Under the pieces are notes generated by a model that worked only from the letters and a program-made list of their open reading frames with translations, was not told where the DNA came from and did not search any database. From the NCBI GenBank assembly GCA_031426915.1, contig JASJPB010000013.1, positions 1 to 64,000 on the forward strand: a DNA stretch of 64,000 bases, written 5' to 3'. The stretch comes from Sulfurimicrobium sp031426915 (lineage in GTDB: Bacteria > Pseudomonadota > Gammaproteobacteria > Burkholderiales > Sulfuricellaceae). How positions within the stretch are numbered: the first letter of the stretch is position 1; each line of letters starts with the position of its first letter. Positions 1-8,028 of the stretch are shown here, piece by piece. The translations under genes and the position numbers were made by a program.

Positions 1-7
1 CTTTTTT

Positions 8-30
8 GGTCAATAGAATGACTATTGACC
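8..30. repeat. Perfect 9-bp inverted repeat
   Basis: GGTCAATAG and CTATTGACC are separated by five bases. No T-run follows on either strand, so this does not look like a terminator. It may be an operator or the edge of an element outside the window. The rest of bases 1-237 shows no gene and no convincing promoter. Confidence 0.4.
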
Positions 31-237
31 TGCAAAACCGGCAAAATCTGTCCTCGCCCAGCCGAATTTTCGCTTCGATTCTTCAAGTCCGACAGGCTGC
101 TAGGGGGCTGTAAGGTTGACGTAAGTTTTAGGCTGTAGGTTTCGAGGCTGGGGACAAAGTTGAGCAGGGTCACAATATAAATCAACAACACCCTCATCCA
201 CTTAATAAAAACCGCATGTTAAGAAGGAGGAGTCTCG

Positions 238-501
238 ATGCAACTAACCGAAAAACACAAGGAGTACTGGCAGCGGAATCTCCGTATCACGGGGATACTG
301 CTGGCAATCTGGTTCGTGGTCACTTTCGTGTTCAGCTATTTCGCGCGCGAACTGAACGAAATCGTCATTCTCGGCTTTCCGCTGGGATTCTATTTCGGAG
401 CCCAGGGGTCGCTCATTATTTATGTGCTGATCATCTGGTATTACGCCCGTTACATGAACAACCTGGACCAGGAATACGGCGTCCACGAGGGGGAGGAATA
501 A
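238..501 (+). CDS. DUF4212 small subunit of a sodium/solute symporter
   Basis: An 87-residue protein with two predicted membrane segments, about residues 18-37 and 46-72. Size, topology and position match the DUF4212 family, which precedes VC_2705-type sodium/solute symporters and is thought to be their small inner-membrane subunit. A strong AAGGAGG lies 8 bases before the ATG. The stop is followed after one base by the ATG of the large symporter, so the two are almost certainly translated as a unit. Substrate is unknown; acetate or another small carboxylate would fit the family. The second symporter copy downstream has no such partner and could share this one. Confidence 0.85.
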   Translation: MQLTEKHKEYWQRNLRITGILLAIWFVVTFVFSYFARELNEIVILGFPLGFYFGAQGSLIIYVLIIWYYARYMNNLDQEYGVHEGEE

Positions 502-502
502 C

Positions 503-2662
503 ATGGCGACCCAGTCTCAATCCGCATTCAATGCGCAACTGAAGAAATTCTACGGTTTCTATACCGGCGGTTTCATCATTTTCGTGATCATCCTCGGCAT
601 CCTGGAACAAATGGGGGTGCCCAACAAGATTCTCGGCTATATTTTCCTGTTCGCCACCATCGCGCTCTACGCCGGCATCGGCATCATGTCCAAGACCGCC
701 GACGTGTCCGAATACTATGTCGCGGGACGGCGCGTTCCGGCCTTCTTCAACGGTATGGCGACCGGCGCCGACTGGATGTCCGCCGCCTCCTTCATCGGTA
801 TGGCGGGCACCCTGTACGCCTCGGGCTATGACGGCCTGGCCTTCGTCCTGGGCTGGACCGGCGGTTACTGCCTGGTGGCCCTGCTCCTCGCGCCCTACCT
901 GAGGAAATTCGGCCAGTTCACCATCCCCGACTTTCTCGGCGCCCGCTTCGGCGGCAACATCCCGCGCACCATCGGCGTGTTCGCGGCCGTGATCTGCTCC
1001 TTCACCTACGTGATCGCGCAGATCTACGGCGTGGGCCTGATCACCAGCCGCTTCACCGGGCTGGAGTTCCAGGTCGGCGTGTTCGTCGGTCTGGCCGGCA
1101 TCATGGTGTGTTCCTTCCTCGGCGGCATGCGCGCGGTGACCTGGACCCAGGTGGCGCAGTACGTGATCCTGATCATCGCCTACATGATCCCGGTGGTTTG
1201 GCTGTCGGTGCAGCATACCGGCAACCCGATCCCGCAGATCGCCTATGGCCAGGCGCTGCAAAAGGTGACCGAACGCGAAAATGTTTTGAATGACGCCTCC
1301 ACGCCGGACGGCGCCAAGGAAGCCGAAGTTCGCGCCATCTTCAAGAAAAAACAGGAAGACGCGGACGCCAAGCTGAAGGCTCTCGAAGCCAGTGGCGCGG
1401 CCTATCTGGCAGAGGAAAAAGCCAAGGTCGAGGCCAAGCTGGCCGAGCTGAAGGTTGCTCCGGCTCCCGATGCCAAGGCCATCGAAGCAGCGGAAAAAGC
1501 CGTCAAGGACTTCCCCGCCGACCCCGCCGCAGCCAAGGCAGCGTGGAAAAAAGCCTCAGATGGCGCCAAGGCCAAGGCCGCTCCGATCAAGGCTCACGCG
1601 GAACCATTCGCAGGTAAAGGTGCGGAGAAGAAACTACTCAAGTCCAACCCCAGTGCCACACCGGATGAAATCGCCAAGGCCAAGGCCGAGGATGACAAGG
1701 AGTCCAACAAGAAGCGCAAGAACTTCCTCGCCCTGGTGCTGTGCCTGATGGTGGGAACCGCCGCGTTGCCGCACATCCTGATGCGCTACTACACCACGCC
1801 CAGCGTGAAGGAAGCGCGGCAGTCGGTGTTCTGGTCGCTGTTCTTCATCTTCCTGCTGTACTTCACCGCGCCGGCACTGGCGGTGCTGGCGAAGTTCGAC
1901 ATCTACACCCTGCTGGTGGGGTCGAAGTTCTCCGACCTGCCCAACTGGGTGAATGCCTGGGCGGCGGTGGACAAGACCCTGATGAGCGTGTCCGACCTCA
2001 ACAAGGACGGCATCGTGCAACTGGCCGAAATCACCATCGGCAACGACCTGATCGTGCTGGCAACGCCGGAAATCGCCGGTCTGCCCTACGTGATCTCGGG
2101 CCTGGTTGCCGCCGGCGGTCTGGCGGCGGCGCTCTCGACGGCCGACGGCTTGCTGCTGACCATCGCCAACGCGCTGTCGCATGACGTCTACTACAAGATG
2201 ATCGACCCCCATGCCCCGACGGTGCGCCGCCTGGCGGTATCCAAGGGTCTGTTGCTGGTGGTGGCGATTCTTGCGGCCTATGTGACCTCGCTCAAACCGG
2301 GCGACATCCTGTTCCTGGTGGGTGCGGCGTTCTCGCTGGCGGCCTCCGGATTCTTCCCGGCACTGGTGCTGGGCGTATTCTGGAAACGCGCCAACAAATG
2401 GGGAGCCATCGTCGGCATGCTGGGCGGGTTGGGTACCTGCATGTACTACATGTACATCACCTATCCCTTCTTCGGCGTGATGGCGCCCAAGTGGTGGGAC
2501 ATCGACCCGATCTCCGCCGGCATCTTCGGCATTCCGGTCGGCATCATCGGCGTGATCGTGGCCAGCCTGCTCACCCCCGAGCCGGGCAAGGAAGTCCAGG
2601 AACTGGTGGACCATGTGCGCTACCCCAACCTGGAAGGCGATATCAACACCGCCGCGACCTGA
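503..2662 (+). CDS. Sodium/solute symporter large subunit, VC_2705-like, copy 1
   Basis: A 719-residue member of the SSS family (ActP/PutP relatives), most like the VC_2705 subgroup. The N-terminal half has the usual run of membrane helices. Residues about 260-410 form a charged insert rich in Ala, Lys and Glu, probably a soluble helical loop. Residues 498-509 (DLNKDGIVQLAE) match the EF-hand calcium loop pattern, with D, N, D, G and E at the expected places. The C-terminal helices follow. It is coupled to the DUF4212 gene by a one-base gap and is followed by a terminator. A close paralogue lies at 3828. The family is reliable; the transported solute cannot be read from the sequence. Confidence 0.88.
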   Translation: MATQSQSAFNAQLKKFYGFYTGGFIIFVIILGILEQMGVPNKILGYIFLFATIALYAGIGIMSKTADVSEYYVAGRRVPAFFNGMATGADWMSAASFIGMAGTLYASGYDGLAFVLGWTGGYCLVALLLAPYLRKFGQFTIPDFLGARFGGNIPRTIGVFAAVICSFTYVIAQIYGVGLITSRFTGLEFQVGVFVGLAGIMVCSFLGGMRAVTWTQVAQYVILIIAYMIPVVWLSVQHTGNPIPQIAYGQALQKVTERENVLNDASTPDGAKEAEVRAIFKKKQEDADAKLKALEASGAAYLAEEKAKVEAKLAELKVAPAPDAKAIEAAEKAVKDFPADPAAAKAAWKKASDGAKAKAAPIKAHAEPFAGKGAEKKLLKSNPSATPDEIAKAKAEDDKESNKKRKNFLALVLCLMVGTAALPHILMRYYTTPSVKEARQSVFWSLFFIFLLYFTAPALAVLAKFDIYTLLVGSKFSDLPNWVNAWAAVDKTLMSVSDLNKDGIVQLAEITIGNDLIVLATPEIAGLPYVISGLVAAGGLAAALSTADGLLLTIANALSHDVYYKMIDPHAPTVRRLAVSKGLLLVVAILAAYVTSLKPGDILFLVGAAFSLAASGFFPALVLGVFWKRANKWGAIVGMLGGLGTCMYYMYITYPFFGVMAPKWWDIDPISAGIFGIPVGIIGVIVASLLTPEPGKEVQELVDHVRYPNLEGDINTAAT

Positions 2663-2684
2663 TCCATAGTCGCAAGCAGTAACG

Positions 2685-2714
2685 AAAAAAGGCCCGCGCA
2701 AGCGGGCCTTTTTT
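2685..2714 (+). terminator. Rho-independent terminator after symporter copy 1
   Basis: A 7-bp GC-only stem (GGCCCGC / GCGGGCC) with a GCAA loop is followed by six T and preceded by six A. It lies 23 bases past the symporter stop and could work in both directions. Confidence 0.9.
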
Positions 2715-2715
2715 C

Positions 2716-2765
2716 GTGTAGGTCGGCCTTCATGCCGACATGTCGGGCTAAAGCCCGACCTACAC
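2716..2765. repeat. REP-like palindromic element
   Basis: GTGTAGGTCGG and CCCGACCTACAC form the outer arms, with internal GCCGACATGTCGGGC giving further pairing. This is the style of intergenic REP-type repeats found in many proteobacteria. It sits between two convergent genes, directly after the terminator. Confidence 0.6.
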
Positions 2766-2769
2766 CCCC

Positions 2770-3360
2770 CTACACCGCCAGATCCCTGACCAGGTGTGCC
2801 AGGTCGGCCCGTTCCGCATCCTGGATCAAGTGGCGGGTCATGACGGGGTCGAAGCGGTGCAGATGCTGCACCACCTCGACCACTTTTTCCGGCTGATGGC
2901 AGTGGTGATAGGCCATGCCCAGGTTATACCAGGCATGCGCATTCATGGGCTGCAAGGCGGCGGCCTTTTCCAGCGCCAGCGCGGCGTCCTGATGTTGTCC
3001 CAGCGAAGCATGGACTAGCCCCATGCCGAACCAGGCGCGATCGAGCTTGGGTTTGAGCTCCACCGAGGTACGGAAGGCCTCGATAGCACCCGGCTTGTTT
3101 CCGGACTGTTCGCGCACATAGCCGAGGTTGAACCAGGTTTCGGCGTCTTTTGGGACCAGCTGCGTGATCTGGAGCAGGTAAGGCTCCGCCTCGCCATACG
3201 CCTTTTGCGCGGCATGCAGATAGCCCAGGCAACGCGCGGCCTGGATGAAGCCCGGGTTGTAATGCAAGGCCTGGCGATATTCGGCGACGGCGGATTGCGG
3301 GCGCTTCAGAATCTCAAAAACAAGCCCGCGCAGGTAGTGGCGCCATGGGTCGAATGACAT
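2770..3360 (-). CDS. Tetratricopeptide-repeat protein
   Basis: A 196-residue soluble protein with no signal peptide. It has four to five TPR units, recognisable by W/Y, G, Y, A and P spacing such as AETWFNLGYVREQSGNKPGA and NAHAWYNLGMAYHHCHQPEK. TPR arrays are protein-binding scaffolds, so no reaction is implied. It lies on the minus strand between the two symporter genes with a small membrane protein upstream; no partner can be inferred. The ATG at 3360 is the first in frame. Confidence 0.75.
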   Translation of the reverse strand: MSFDPWRHYLRGLVFEILKRPQSAVAEYRQALHYNPGFIQAARCLGYLHAAQKAYGEAEPYLLQITQLVPKDAETWFNLGYVREQSGNKPGAIEAFRTSVELKPKLDRAWFGMGLVHASLGQHQDAALALEKAAALQPMNAHAWYNLGMAYHHCHQPEKVVEVVQHLHRFDPVMTRHLIQDAERADLAHLVRDLAV

Positions 3361-3402
3361 TTGTTTTCAGGCCTTTCCCATGATGGTAGCGAGTGCCAGG
3401 CT

Positions 3403-3693
3403 TCAGGCCACCGGCAATGAAAGATAGCGCTTGAGCAGCGCCAGGCCGAGCCATATCCAGAGCAGTAGGAAAAAGGTCAGCAGCGGCATGTGCGCATCCA
3501 GCACGAAGCGCGGGGTGATGAAGCGAACCAGCTTGACGATGGGGCTGGTGACGATCTGCAGCAGGCGATAAACGAAATTGTCGTCCCGTTTCTTGCCGGC
3601 GAGCACCGCCAGCAGCCCCTGTCCCAGCAGTGCAAAGCCCGCGACCTCGACCAGCGCGCGTAATATGGTGACAATCAGAAGTTCAAATTGCAT
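3403..3693 (-). CDS. Small two-helix membrane protein
   Basis: A 96-residue protein from the ATG at 3693; a TTG nine bases earlier is also open. One hydrophobic segment covers about residues 4-32 and another about 68-88, with a basic linker (GKKRDDN, VKLVRFITPRF) between them. Overall shape and the phrase VTSPIVKLVRFITPRF faintly recall YggT-type proteins, but no family can be assigned with confidence. It is 42 bases upstream of the TPR gene in the same direction and may be co-transcribed with it. Confidence 0.6.
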   Translation of the reverse strand: MQFELLIVTILRALVEVAGFALLGQGLLAVLAGKKRDDNFVYRLLQIVTSPIVKLVRFITPRFVLDAHMPLLTFFLLLWIWLGLALLKRYLSLPVA

Positions 3694-3723
3694 GATGCGC
3701 AATCATACCTGACGGGCGCACGC

Positions 3724-3752
3724 TTGACGTTGATTCAGGCCGGAAATAAACA
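3724..3752 (+). promoter_or_regulatory. Possible sigma-70 promoter for symporter copy 2
   Basis: TTGACG, a 17-base spacer and TAAACA. The -35 box is good and the -10 box poor. It is the best candidate in the gap before the gene at 3828. Confidence 0.3.
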
Positions 3753-3827
3753 GATAAACACGAGGCGTAGGGGGTAAAATCCCAGCTTCGAAAATCCCGA
3801 CGCAAGCATTGCAGGAAACCAGCGGAC

Positions 3828-5984
3828 ATGGCGAGCAGAAGCCAGTATGCATTCAACTTTCGGCTGAAAAGATTCTACGGCTTCTATACCGGCGGGTTTA
3901 TCGGCTTTCTCTTCATCCTCGCCATCCTGGAACAGATGGGCATGCCCAACCAGCTCATCGGTTATGCGTTCCTGCTCTCGACCATCACGCTCTATGCCGT
4001 TATCGGCATCCGTTCCCGGACTATGGACGTGAACGAGTACTACGTCGTGGGGCGGCGCGTTCCGGCCTTCTTCAACGGCATGGCGACCGGCGCCGACTGG
4101 ATGTCCGCCGCCTCCTTCATCGGCATGGCCGGAACACTGTATAGCGAAGGCTATGACGGTCTCGCCTACATCATGGGCTGGACCGGCGGCTATTGCCTGG
4201 TGGCGCTGTTTCTCGCCCCTTACCTGAGGAAATTCGGCCAGTTCACCATTCCGGATTTTCTCGGCGCACGCTACGGTGGCAACATCCCCCGCACCATCGG
4301 CGTATTTGCGGCCATCATCTGCTCCTTCACCTACGTGATCGCGCAGATCTACGGCGTGGGGCTGATCACCAGCCGTTTCACCGGACTGGAGTTCCAGATC
4401 GGGGTGTTCGTCGGCCTGGCCGGAATTCTGGTGTGCTCCTTCCTCGGCGGCATGCGTGCGGTGACCTGGACCCAGGTGGCACAGTACATCATCCTGATCG
4501 TCGCCTACATGATCCCGGTGGTGTGGCTGTCGGTGCAGCATACCGGCAATCCGATCCCGCAAATCGCCTATGGTCAGGCGCTGCAAAAAGTGACTGAACG
4601 CGAGCAGGTGCTGAATGACGCCAGCACCCCGGATGGCGCCAGGGAGGCCGAAGTCAGAGCCATCCACAAGAACAGGCAGGAGGACATGGAAGCCAGGCTG
4701 AATGCGCTCGAAGCCGGGGGTTCAAGCTATCTGGCACAGGAAATGGCCGCAATGAAGACCAAACTGGCCGGTCTGAAAGCCGCTCCGACCCCCGATGCCA
4801 GGGAAATCGAAAACCTCGCAACCGCCGTCAGGGATTTCCCCTCCGATCCGGCCAAAGCCAGGGAAGCATGGAAAAAAGCGGCGGATTCCGCCAAGGCCAA
4901 GGCTGCACCGATCAAGGCGCATGCCGAACCGTTCGCGGGCAAGGGCGCGGAGAAAATGCTGCTGATGTCCAATCCCGATGCAACCCCGGGCGAAATTGCC
5001 AGGGCCAGGGCAGAGGATCAGAAGGAAAGCGACAAAAAGCGCAAGAATTTCCTCGCGCTGGCGCTGTGCCTGATGGTGGGAACCGCCGCGCTACCGCACA
5101 TCCTGATGCGCTACTACACCACGCCCAGCGTGAAGGAAGCCCGACAGTCGGTGTTCTGGTCGCTGTTCTTCATCTTCCTGCTGTACTTCACCGCACCGGC
5201 CCTGGCGGTGCTGGCGAAGTTCGACATCTACACCCTGCTGGTGGGCTCGAAGTTCTCCGAACTGCCCAATTGGGTGAATGCCTGGGCAGCGGTGGACAAG
5301 ACCCTGATGAGCGTGTCCGACCTCAACCAGGACGGCATCGTACAACTGGCGGAGATCACCATCGGCACCGACCTGATCGTGCTGGCAACGCCGGAAATCG
5401 CCGGTCTGCCCTACGTGATCTCGGGCCTGGTGGCCTCAGGCGGCCTCGCGGCGGCACTCTCGACGGCCGACGGCCTCTTGTTGACCATCGCCAATGCTTT
5501 GTCGCACGACGTGTACTACAAGATGCTCGACCCCCATGCCTCAACCACCCGCCGTCTGGCTGCCTCCAAGGGCCTGCTGTTGCTGGTGGCGATTCTTGCG
5601 GCCTACGTGACCTCGCTCAAACCCGGCGACATCCTGTTCCTGGTGGGCGCGGCGTTCTCGCTGGCGGCCTCCGGATTCTTCCCGGCACTGGTGCTGGGCG
5701 TGTTCTGGAAACGCGCCAACAAGCTGGGGGCAATCGCCGGCATGCTGGGCGGCCTGACCGTTTGCATGTACTACATGTACATCACCTATCCCTTCTTCGG
5801 CGTGAATGCGCCCAAATGGTGGGACATCGAGCCGATTGCCGCCGGCATATTCGGCATCCCGGTCGGCATCCTCGGCGTAATCGTGGGCAGCCTGCTCAGC
5901 CCCGCCCCGAGCAAGCAGGTCCAGGAACTGGTGGACCATGTCCGCTATCCAAATCTGGAAAGACGGGAAAGCAACGTAGCGTAA
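3828..5984 (+). CDS. Sodium/solute symporter large subunit, VC_2705-like, copy 2
   Basis: A 718-residue paralogue of the 503-2662 protein. Helices, the Ala/Lys/Glu-rich insert (residues about 260-410) and the EF-hand-like loop (DLNQDGIVQLAE) are all conserved. Long stretches are almost identical at the DNA level, above all around 5085-5270 against 1747-1930. The N-terminus and the insert differ most. No DUF4212 gene precedes it; the upstream neighbours run the other way. It either acts alone or borrows the small subunit of copy 1. No clear terminator follows before the UPF0149 gene 58 bases downstream. Confidence 0.88.
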   Translation: MASRSQYAFNFRLKRFYGFYTGGFIGFLFILAILEQMGMPNQLIGYAFLLSTITLYAVIGIRSRTMDVNEYYVVGRRVPAFFNGMATGADWMSAASFIGMAGTLYSEGYDGLAYIMGWTGGYCLVALFLAPYLRKFGQFTIPDFLGARYGGNIPRTIGVFAAIICSFTYVIAQIYGVGLITSRFTGLEFQIGVFVGLAGILVCSFLGGMRAVTWTQVAQYIILIVAYMIPVVWLSVQHTGNPIPQIAYGQALQKVTEREQVLNDASTPDGAREAEVRAIHKNRQEDMEARLNALEAGGSSYLAQEMAAMKTKLAGLKAAPTPDAREIENLATAVRDFPSDPAKAREAWKKAADSAKAKAAPIKAHAEPFAGKGAEKMLLMSNPDATPGEIARARAEDQKESDKKRKNFLALALCLMVGTAALPHILMRYYTTPSVKEARQSVFWSLFFIFLLYFTAPALAVLAKFDIYTLLVGSKFSELPNWVNAWAAVDKTLMSVSDLNQDGIVQLAEITIGTDLIVLATPEIAGLPYVISGLVASGGLAAALSTADGLLLTIANALSHDVYYKMLDPHASTTRRLAASKGLLLLVAILAAYVTSLKPGDILFLVGAAFSLAASGFFPALVLGVFWKRANKLGAIAGMLGGLTVCMYYMYITYPFFGVNAPKWWDIEPIAAGIFGIPVGILGVIVGSLLSPAPSKQVQELVDHVRYPNLERRESNVA

Positions 5985-6042
5985 CGCGCCCCACATATTC
6001 GATCTTTGGCTAACCCCACCTTATGAATACAGGCATCTTCCC

Positions 6043-6714
6043 ATGACTGAAATCGAACTCAACCAACTGGAAACATGGCTTGCCTCCCCCGTGTTCAAGG
6101 GCAAGGCGATGCGACTGGACAAGCTTCAAGGCTTCCTGTGCGCCGCACTTAGCGGCCCGGACATTATTACCCCCGACCAGTGGGTGCCGGAAGCGCTGGG
6201 GCCCGCGCCCGAGTATGAATCCCTGCAGCAGGCTAAGGAATTCATGGCGGTGATGATGGCTTTTTACAACGATATAGCCAGCACCCTGCAAAATAATCAG
6301 CCCCCCGGGCTGATCCTGAAGCGCACCTCAAGCGACAAGCAACTGGATTATCAAACCTGGTGTGAAGGATATATCTTAGGCTGGGCGCTTTCGACCCAGG
6401 AATGGTTGCAACCCGGCAACGAACCCCTCAAAAAACTGACTTTCCCTATCCTGTTTCTGTCCGGGGCATTCAAGGAAGACGCGGAAAGACGGGGGAAAAA
6501 GTCTGCGCCGGAGGAAGAAGATCAAGAAGTCTGGCAAGAGTGCGCCGATATACTTCCGCAGACAATAGTAGCAATTTACAACTTTTGGCTATCCAAGCGA
6601 AAGCAGGCACCCATAAAGCGGGAGCAGGCCAAGGTTGGGCGCAATGAATTGTGCCCCTGCGGCAGCGGCAAGAAATTCAAACAATGTTGCGGGGATGGCC
6701 GCATTCTGCATTGA
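6043..6714 (+). CDS. UPF0149/YecA-like protein with C-terminal SEC-C zinc motif
   Basis: A 223-residue protein. Residues 1-180 match the UPF0149 (YecA/YgfB) fold by their start (LETWLASPVFKGKAMRLDKLQGFLCA) and length. The C-terminus (residues 203-218) is a SEC-C zinc motif, CPCGSGKKFKQCCG, as in the tail of SecA and in YecA. E. coli YecA binds ribosomes; a similar role here is inferred. It is read in the same direction as the symporter upstream, with no terminator between, so some read-through is possible. Confidence 0.85.
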   Translation: MTEIELNQLETWLASPVFKGKAMRLDKLQGFLCAALSGPDIITPDQWVPEALGPAPEYESLQQAKEFMAVMMAFYNDIASTLQNNQPPGLILKRTSSDKQLDYQTWCEGYILGWALSTQEWLQPGNEPLKKLTFPILFLSGAFKEDAERRGKKSAPEEEDQEVWQECADILPQTIVAIYNFWLSKRKQAPIKREQAKVGRNELCPCGSGKKFKQCCGDGRILH

Positions 6715-6827
6715 GGCAGGATACCGGTCAACAGCCACCATTCAAGCACCGGTTTTTTCGCCTGCATGAAAGCAGGGAAACACTGTGCCATTGAGCAATC
6801 GCGGTACAAACTGCTACAGTTGACCTA

Positions 6828-6864
6828 AAAAACAAAAAGCCCAACTTTCAAGGTTGGGATTTTT
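6828..6864 (-). terminator. Displaced tRNA-Phe terminator (also usable from the plus strand)
   Basis: CCCAAC and GTTGGG form a stem flanked by A-runs and T-runs. On the minus strand the stem is followed by TTTTTGTTTTTT. It starts eight bases beyond the att-like repeat at 6873-6897. Without the island it would lie just past the CCA end of tRNA-Phe, so it is best read as the original terminator of that tRNA. On the plus strand it could also terminate the UPF0149 transcript. Confidence 0.75.
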
Positions 6865-6872
6865 GCTTGATC

Positions 6873-6897
6873 TATTTGGTGGCCAAGGGCGGAATCG
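6873..6897. repeat. att-like direct repeat, distal end of island
   Basis: Twenty-five bases identical and in the same orientation as 10255-10279, which contain the last 21 bases of tRNA-Phe. This is the usual footprint of a tyrosine recombinase integrating at a tRNA 3' end. Confidence 0.8.
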
Positions 6898-7019
6898 CCC
6901 AAGCCAAAGGCGTAACCCTGCGCGAGGCTTACCAGGACTGCATGGCTGCACGAAAACACCTGAAAGTCACCGAATCCGCACAGGTTTTATCGTTTAACAA
7001 GAAAATTCCCACCGCTTAA
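6876..7019 (+). pseudogene. Relic of a phage-type (tyrosine) integrase
   Basis: An open stretch of 47 codons without a start codon reads AKGVTLREAYQDCMAARKHL near its beginning. This resembles the start of the core-binding domain of phage-type integrases (VTL-xEAxxDY-xxAR-xLKPxT). The catalytic domain with its R-H-R-Y residues is absent. The frame runs straight out of the att-like repeat. Identity rests on a short motif, so confidence is moderate. Confidence 0.5.
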
Positions 7020-7065
7020 CGAAGCCCTGGACCCCATCCTTAACGACCATGCGAAAGGTCACATC

Positions 7066-7290
7066 ATGAGTTATAAGGACATCATCACCATCGAACCCGA
7101 CAAGCGTAGCGGAAAAACCTGCATTCGCGGCCTGCGCATCACTGTCTATGAGGTGCTGGGGTATCTGGCGTCGGGCATGAGTCCAGAGGAAATCGTGGCA
7201 GATTTCGACTATCTTACCTTGCAAGACATACAAGCCTGTCTTGCCTACGCTGCCGACAGGGAACGCAATCAGCTCACGATGAATGCGTGA
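7066..7290 (+). CDS. DUF433 family protein (antitoxin-like), solo
   Basis: A 74-residue protein with the DUF433 signature KRSGKTCIRGLRITVYEVLGYLASGMSPEEIVADF. DUF433 proteins have a winged-helix-like DNA-binding fold and are usually antitoxins paired with a PIN-like (DUF5615) toxin. No such toxin follows; the next gene is an MNT nucleotidyltransferase 56 bases on. A relative lies at 34586-34861. AAAGG before the ATG supports the start. A solo gene may be the survivor of a broken pair. Confidence 0.8.
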   Translation: MSYKDIITIEPDKRSGKTCIRGLRITVYEVLGYLASGMSPEEIVADFDYLTLQDIQACLAYAADRERNQLTMNA

Positions 7291-7346
7291 AGCGAATCAG
7301 GAAATCTCGCCCCTACCTCCTGCCAATAGACTACAATTAAAAAATC

Positions 7347-7637
7347 ATGAGCACACTCAACATCCTACAAAGCAAAAGAGCCGAAATCCTGGCGCTCGCA
7401 GCCAAGCATGGGGCAAGCAATGTCCGCCTGTTTGGTTCAGTTGTTCGTGGTGAAGACCGGGAAGGCAGCGACGTGGATTTTCTGGTGGACATGCAGGAAA
7501 CCCGCAGCCTGTTTGATTTGATCGGTCTTCAACAAGACATAGAAAAGGCAATTGGCAGAAAAGTTGACGTGCTGACCCCCAACGGTATCAATCGTTACCT
7601 GAAAGACCGCATCCTTGGGGAGGCCGCGCCATTGTGA
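7347..7637 (+). CDS. mntA: MNT-type minimal nucleotidyltransferase (antitoxin of an MNT-HEPN pair)
   Basis: A 96-residue protein with the minimal nucleotidyltransferase motif GSVVRGEDREGSDVDFLVD (GSxxRG ... SDxDFLVD) at about residues 30-48. In studied pairs such as Shewanella MntA/HepT the MNT protein AMPylates the HEPN RNase toxin and silences it. The next gene starts at a GTG overlapping this stop by four bases and is a HEPN protein, but it is truncated. The active-site residues of MntA look intact, so an antitoxin without a working toxin is expected. Confidence 0.85.
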   Translation: MSTLNILQSKRAEILALAAKHGASNVRLFGSVVRGEDREGSDVDFLVDMQETRSLFDLIGLQQDIEKAIGRKVDVLTPNGINRYLKDRILGEAAPL

Positions 7638-7797
7638 GCAAGGATCGCTCCGTATACATCCGCCACATTTACGATTGCATCGGCTGGATCAAAGAATATG
7701 TGAGATCTGGCAAGGAAGCTTTCTTTCAGGACCACAAAACCCAAGACGCGGTTATCCGCAACCTTGAAGTCATCGGCCAAGCCGTCACCGGGGCTCA
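7634..7797 (+). pseudogene. Truncated HEPN-domain toxin (HepT/DUF86-like)
   Basis: Begins at GTG 7634, overlapping the mntA stop. The first 50 or so residues (VYIRHIYDCIGWIKEYVRSG ... DAVIRNLEVIGQAV) are typical of DUF86/HepT. At about 7797 the reading passes into the 3' end of an IS256-family transposase gene and soon stops in this frame (TGA at about 7820). The second half of the domain, with the catalytic RX4-6H motif, is missing, so the toxin should be inactive. Confidence 0.8.
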
Positions 7798-7975
7798 TTT
7801 CCGAACGATGAGGCATTGCTGAAGCTGTTCTACCTGGCCCTGCAAAACATCAGTCAGACGTGGACCATGCCGATCCGGGATTGGAAAGCCGCGTTAAACC
7901 GGTTTACTATCCAATTCGATGACCGGATGCCGCAACGTTAAACGAAGCCCCGTTTACACAAAATTCAGCCCCCCG
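7798..7975 (+). mobile_element. 3' remnant of an IS256-family insertion sequence
   Basis: In frame +1 relative to HEPN the DNA encodes 47 residues ending at TAA 7939-7941, including ALQNISQTWTMPIRDWKAAL. This is characteristic of the C-terminus of IS256-family transposases. A TTTACACAAAATTC segment just after the stop (about 7952-7965) resembles the terminal inverted repeat of that family. The 5' nine-tenths of the element are gone. The fragment abuts the broken HEPN gene directly. Confidence 0.75.
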
Positions 7976-8028
7976 CAACTAGTTACGAAAACAGTCAGTC
8001 GCTAAGGAGGTCAACTGAACGCTTACTA

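Noticed and set aside
8..30. Terminator at the left edge
   Set aside because: The hairpin is AT-rich and no T-run follows its stem on either strand.
1634..2701. Open frame of 355 codons antisense to symporter copy 1
   Set aside because: The same composition-driven shadow; a similar one occurs antisense to copy 2.
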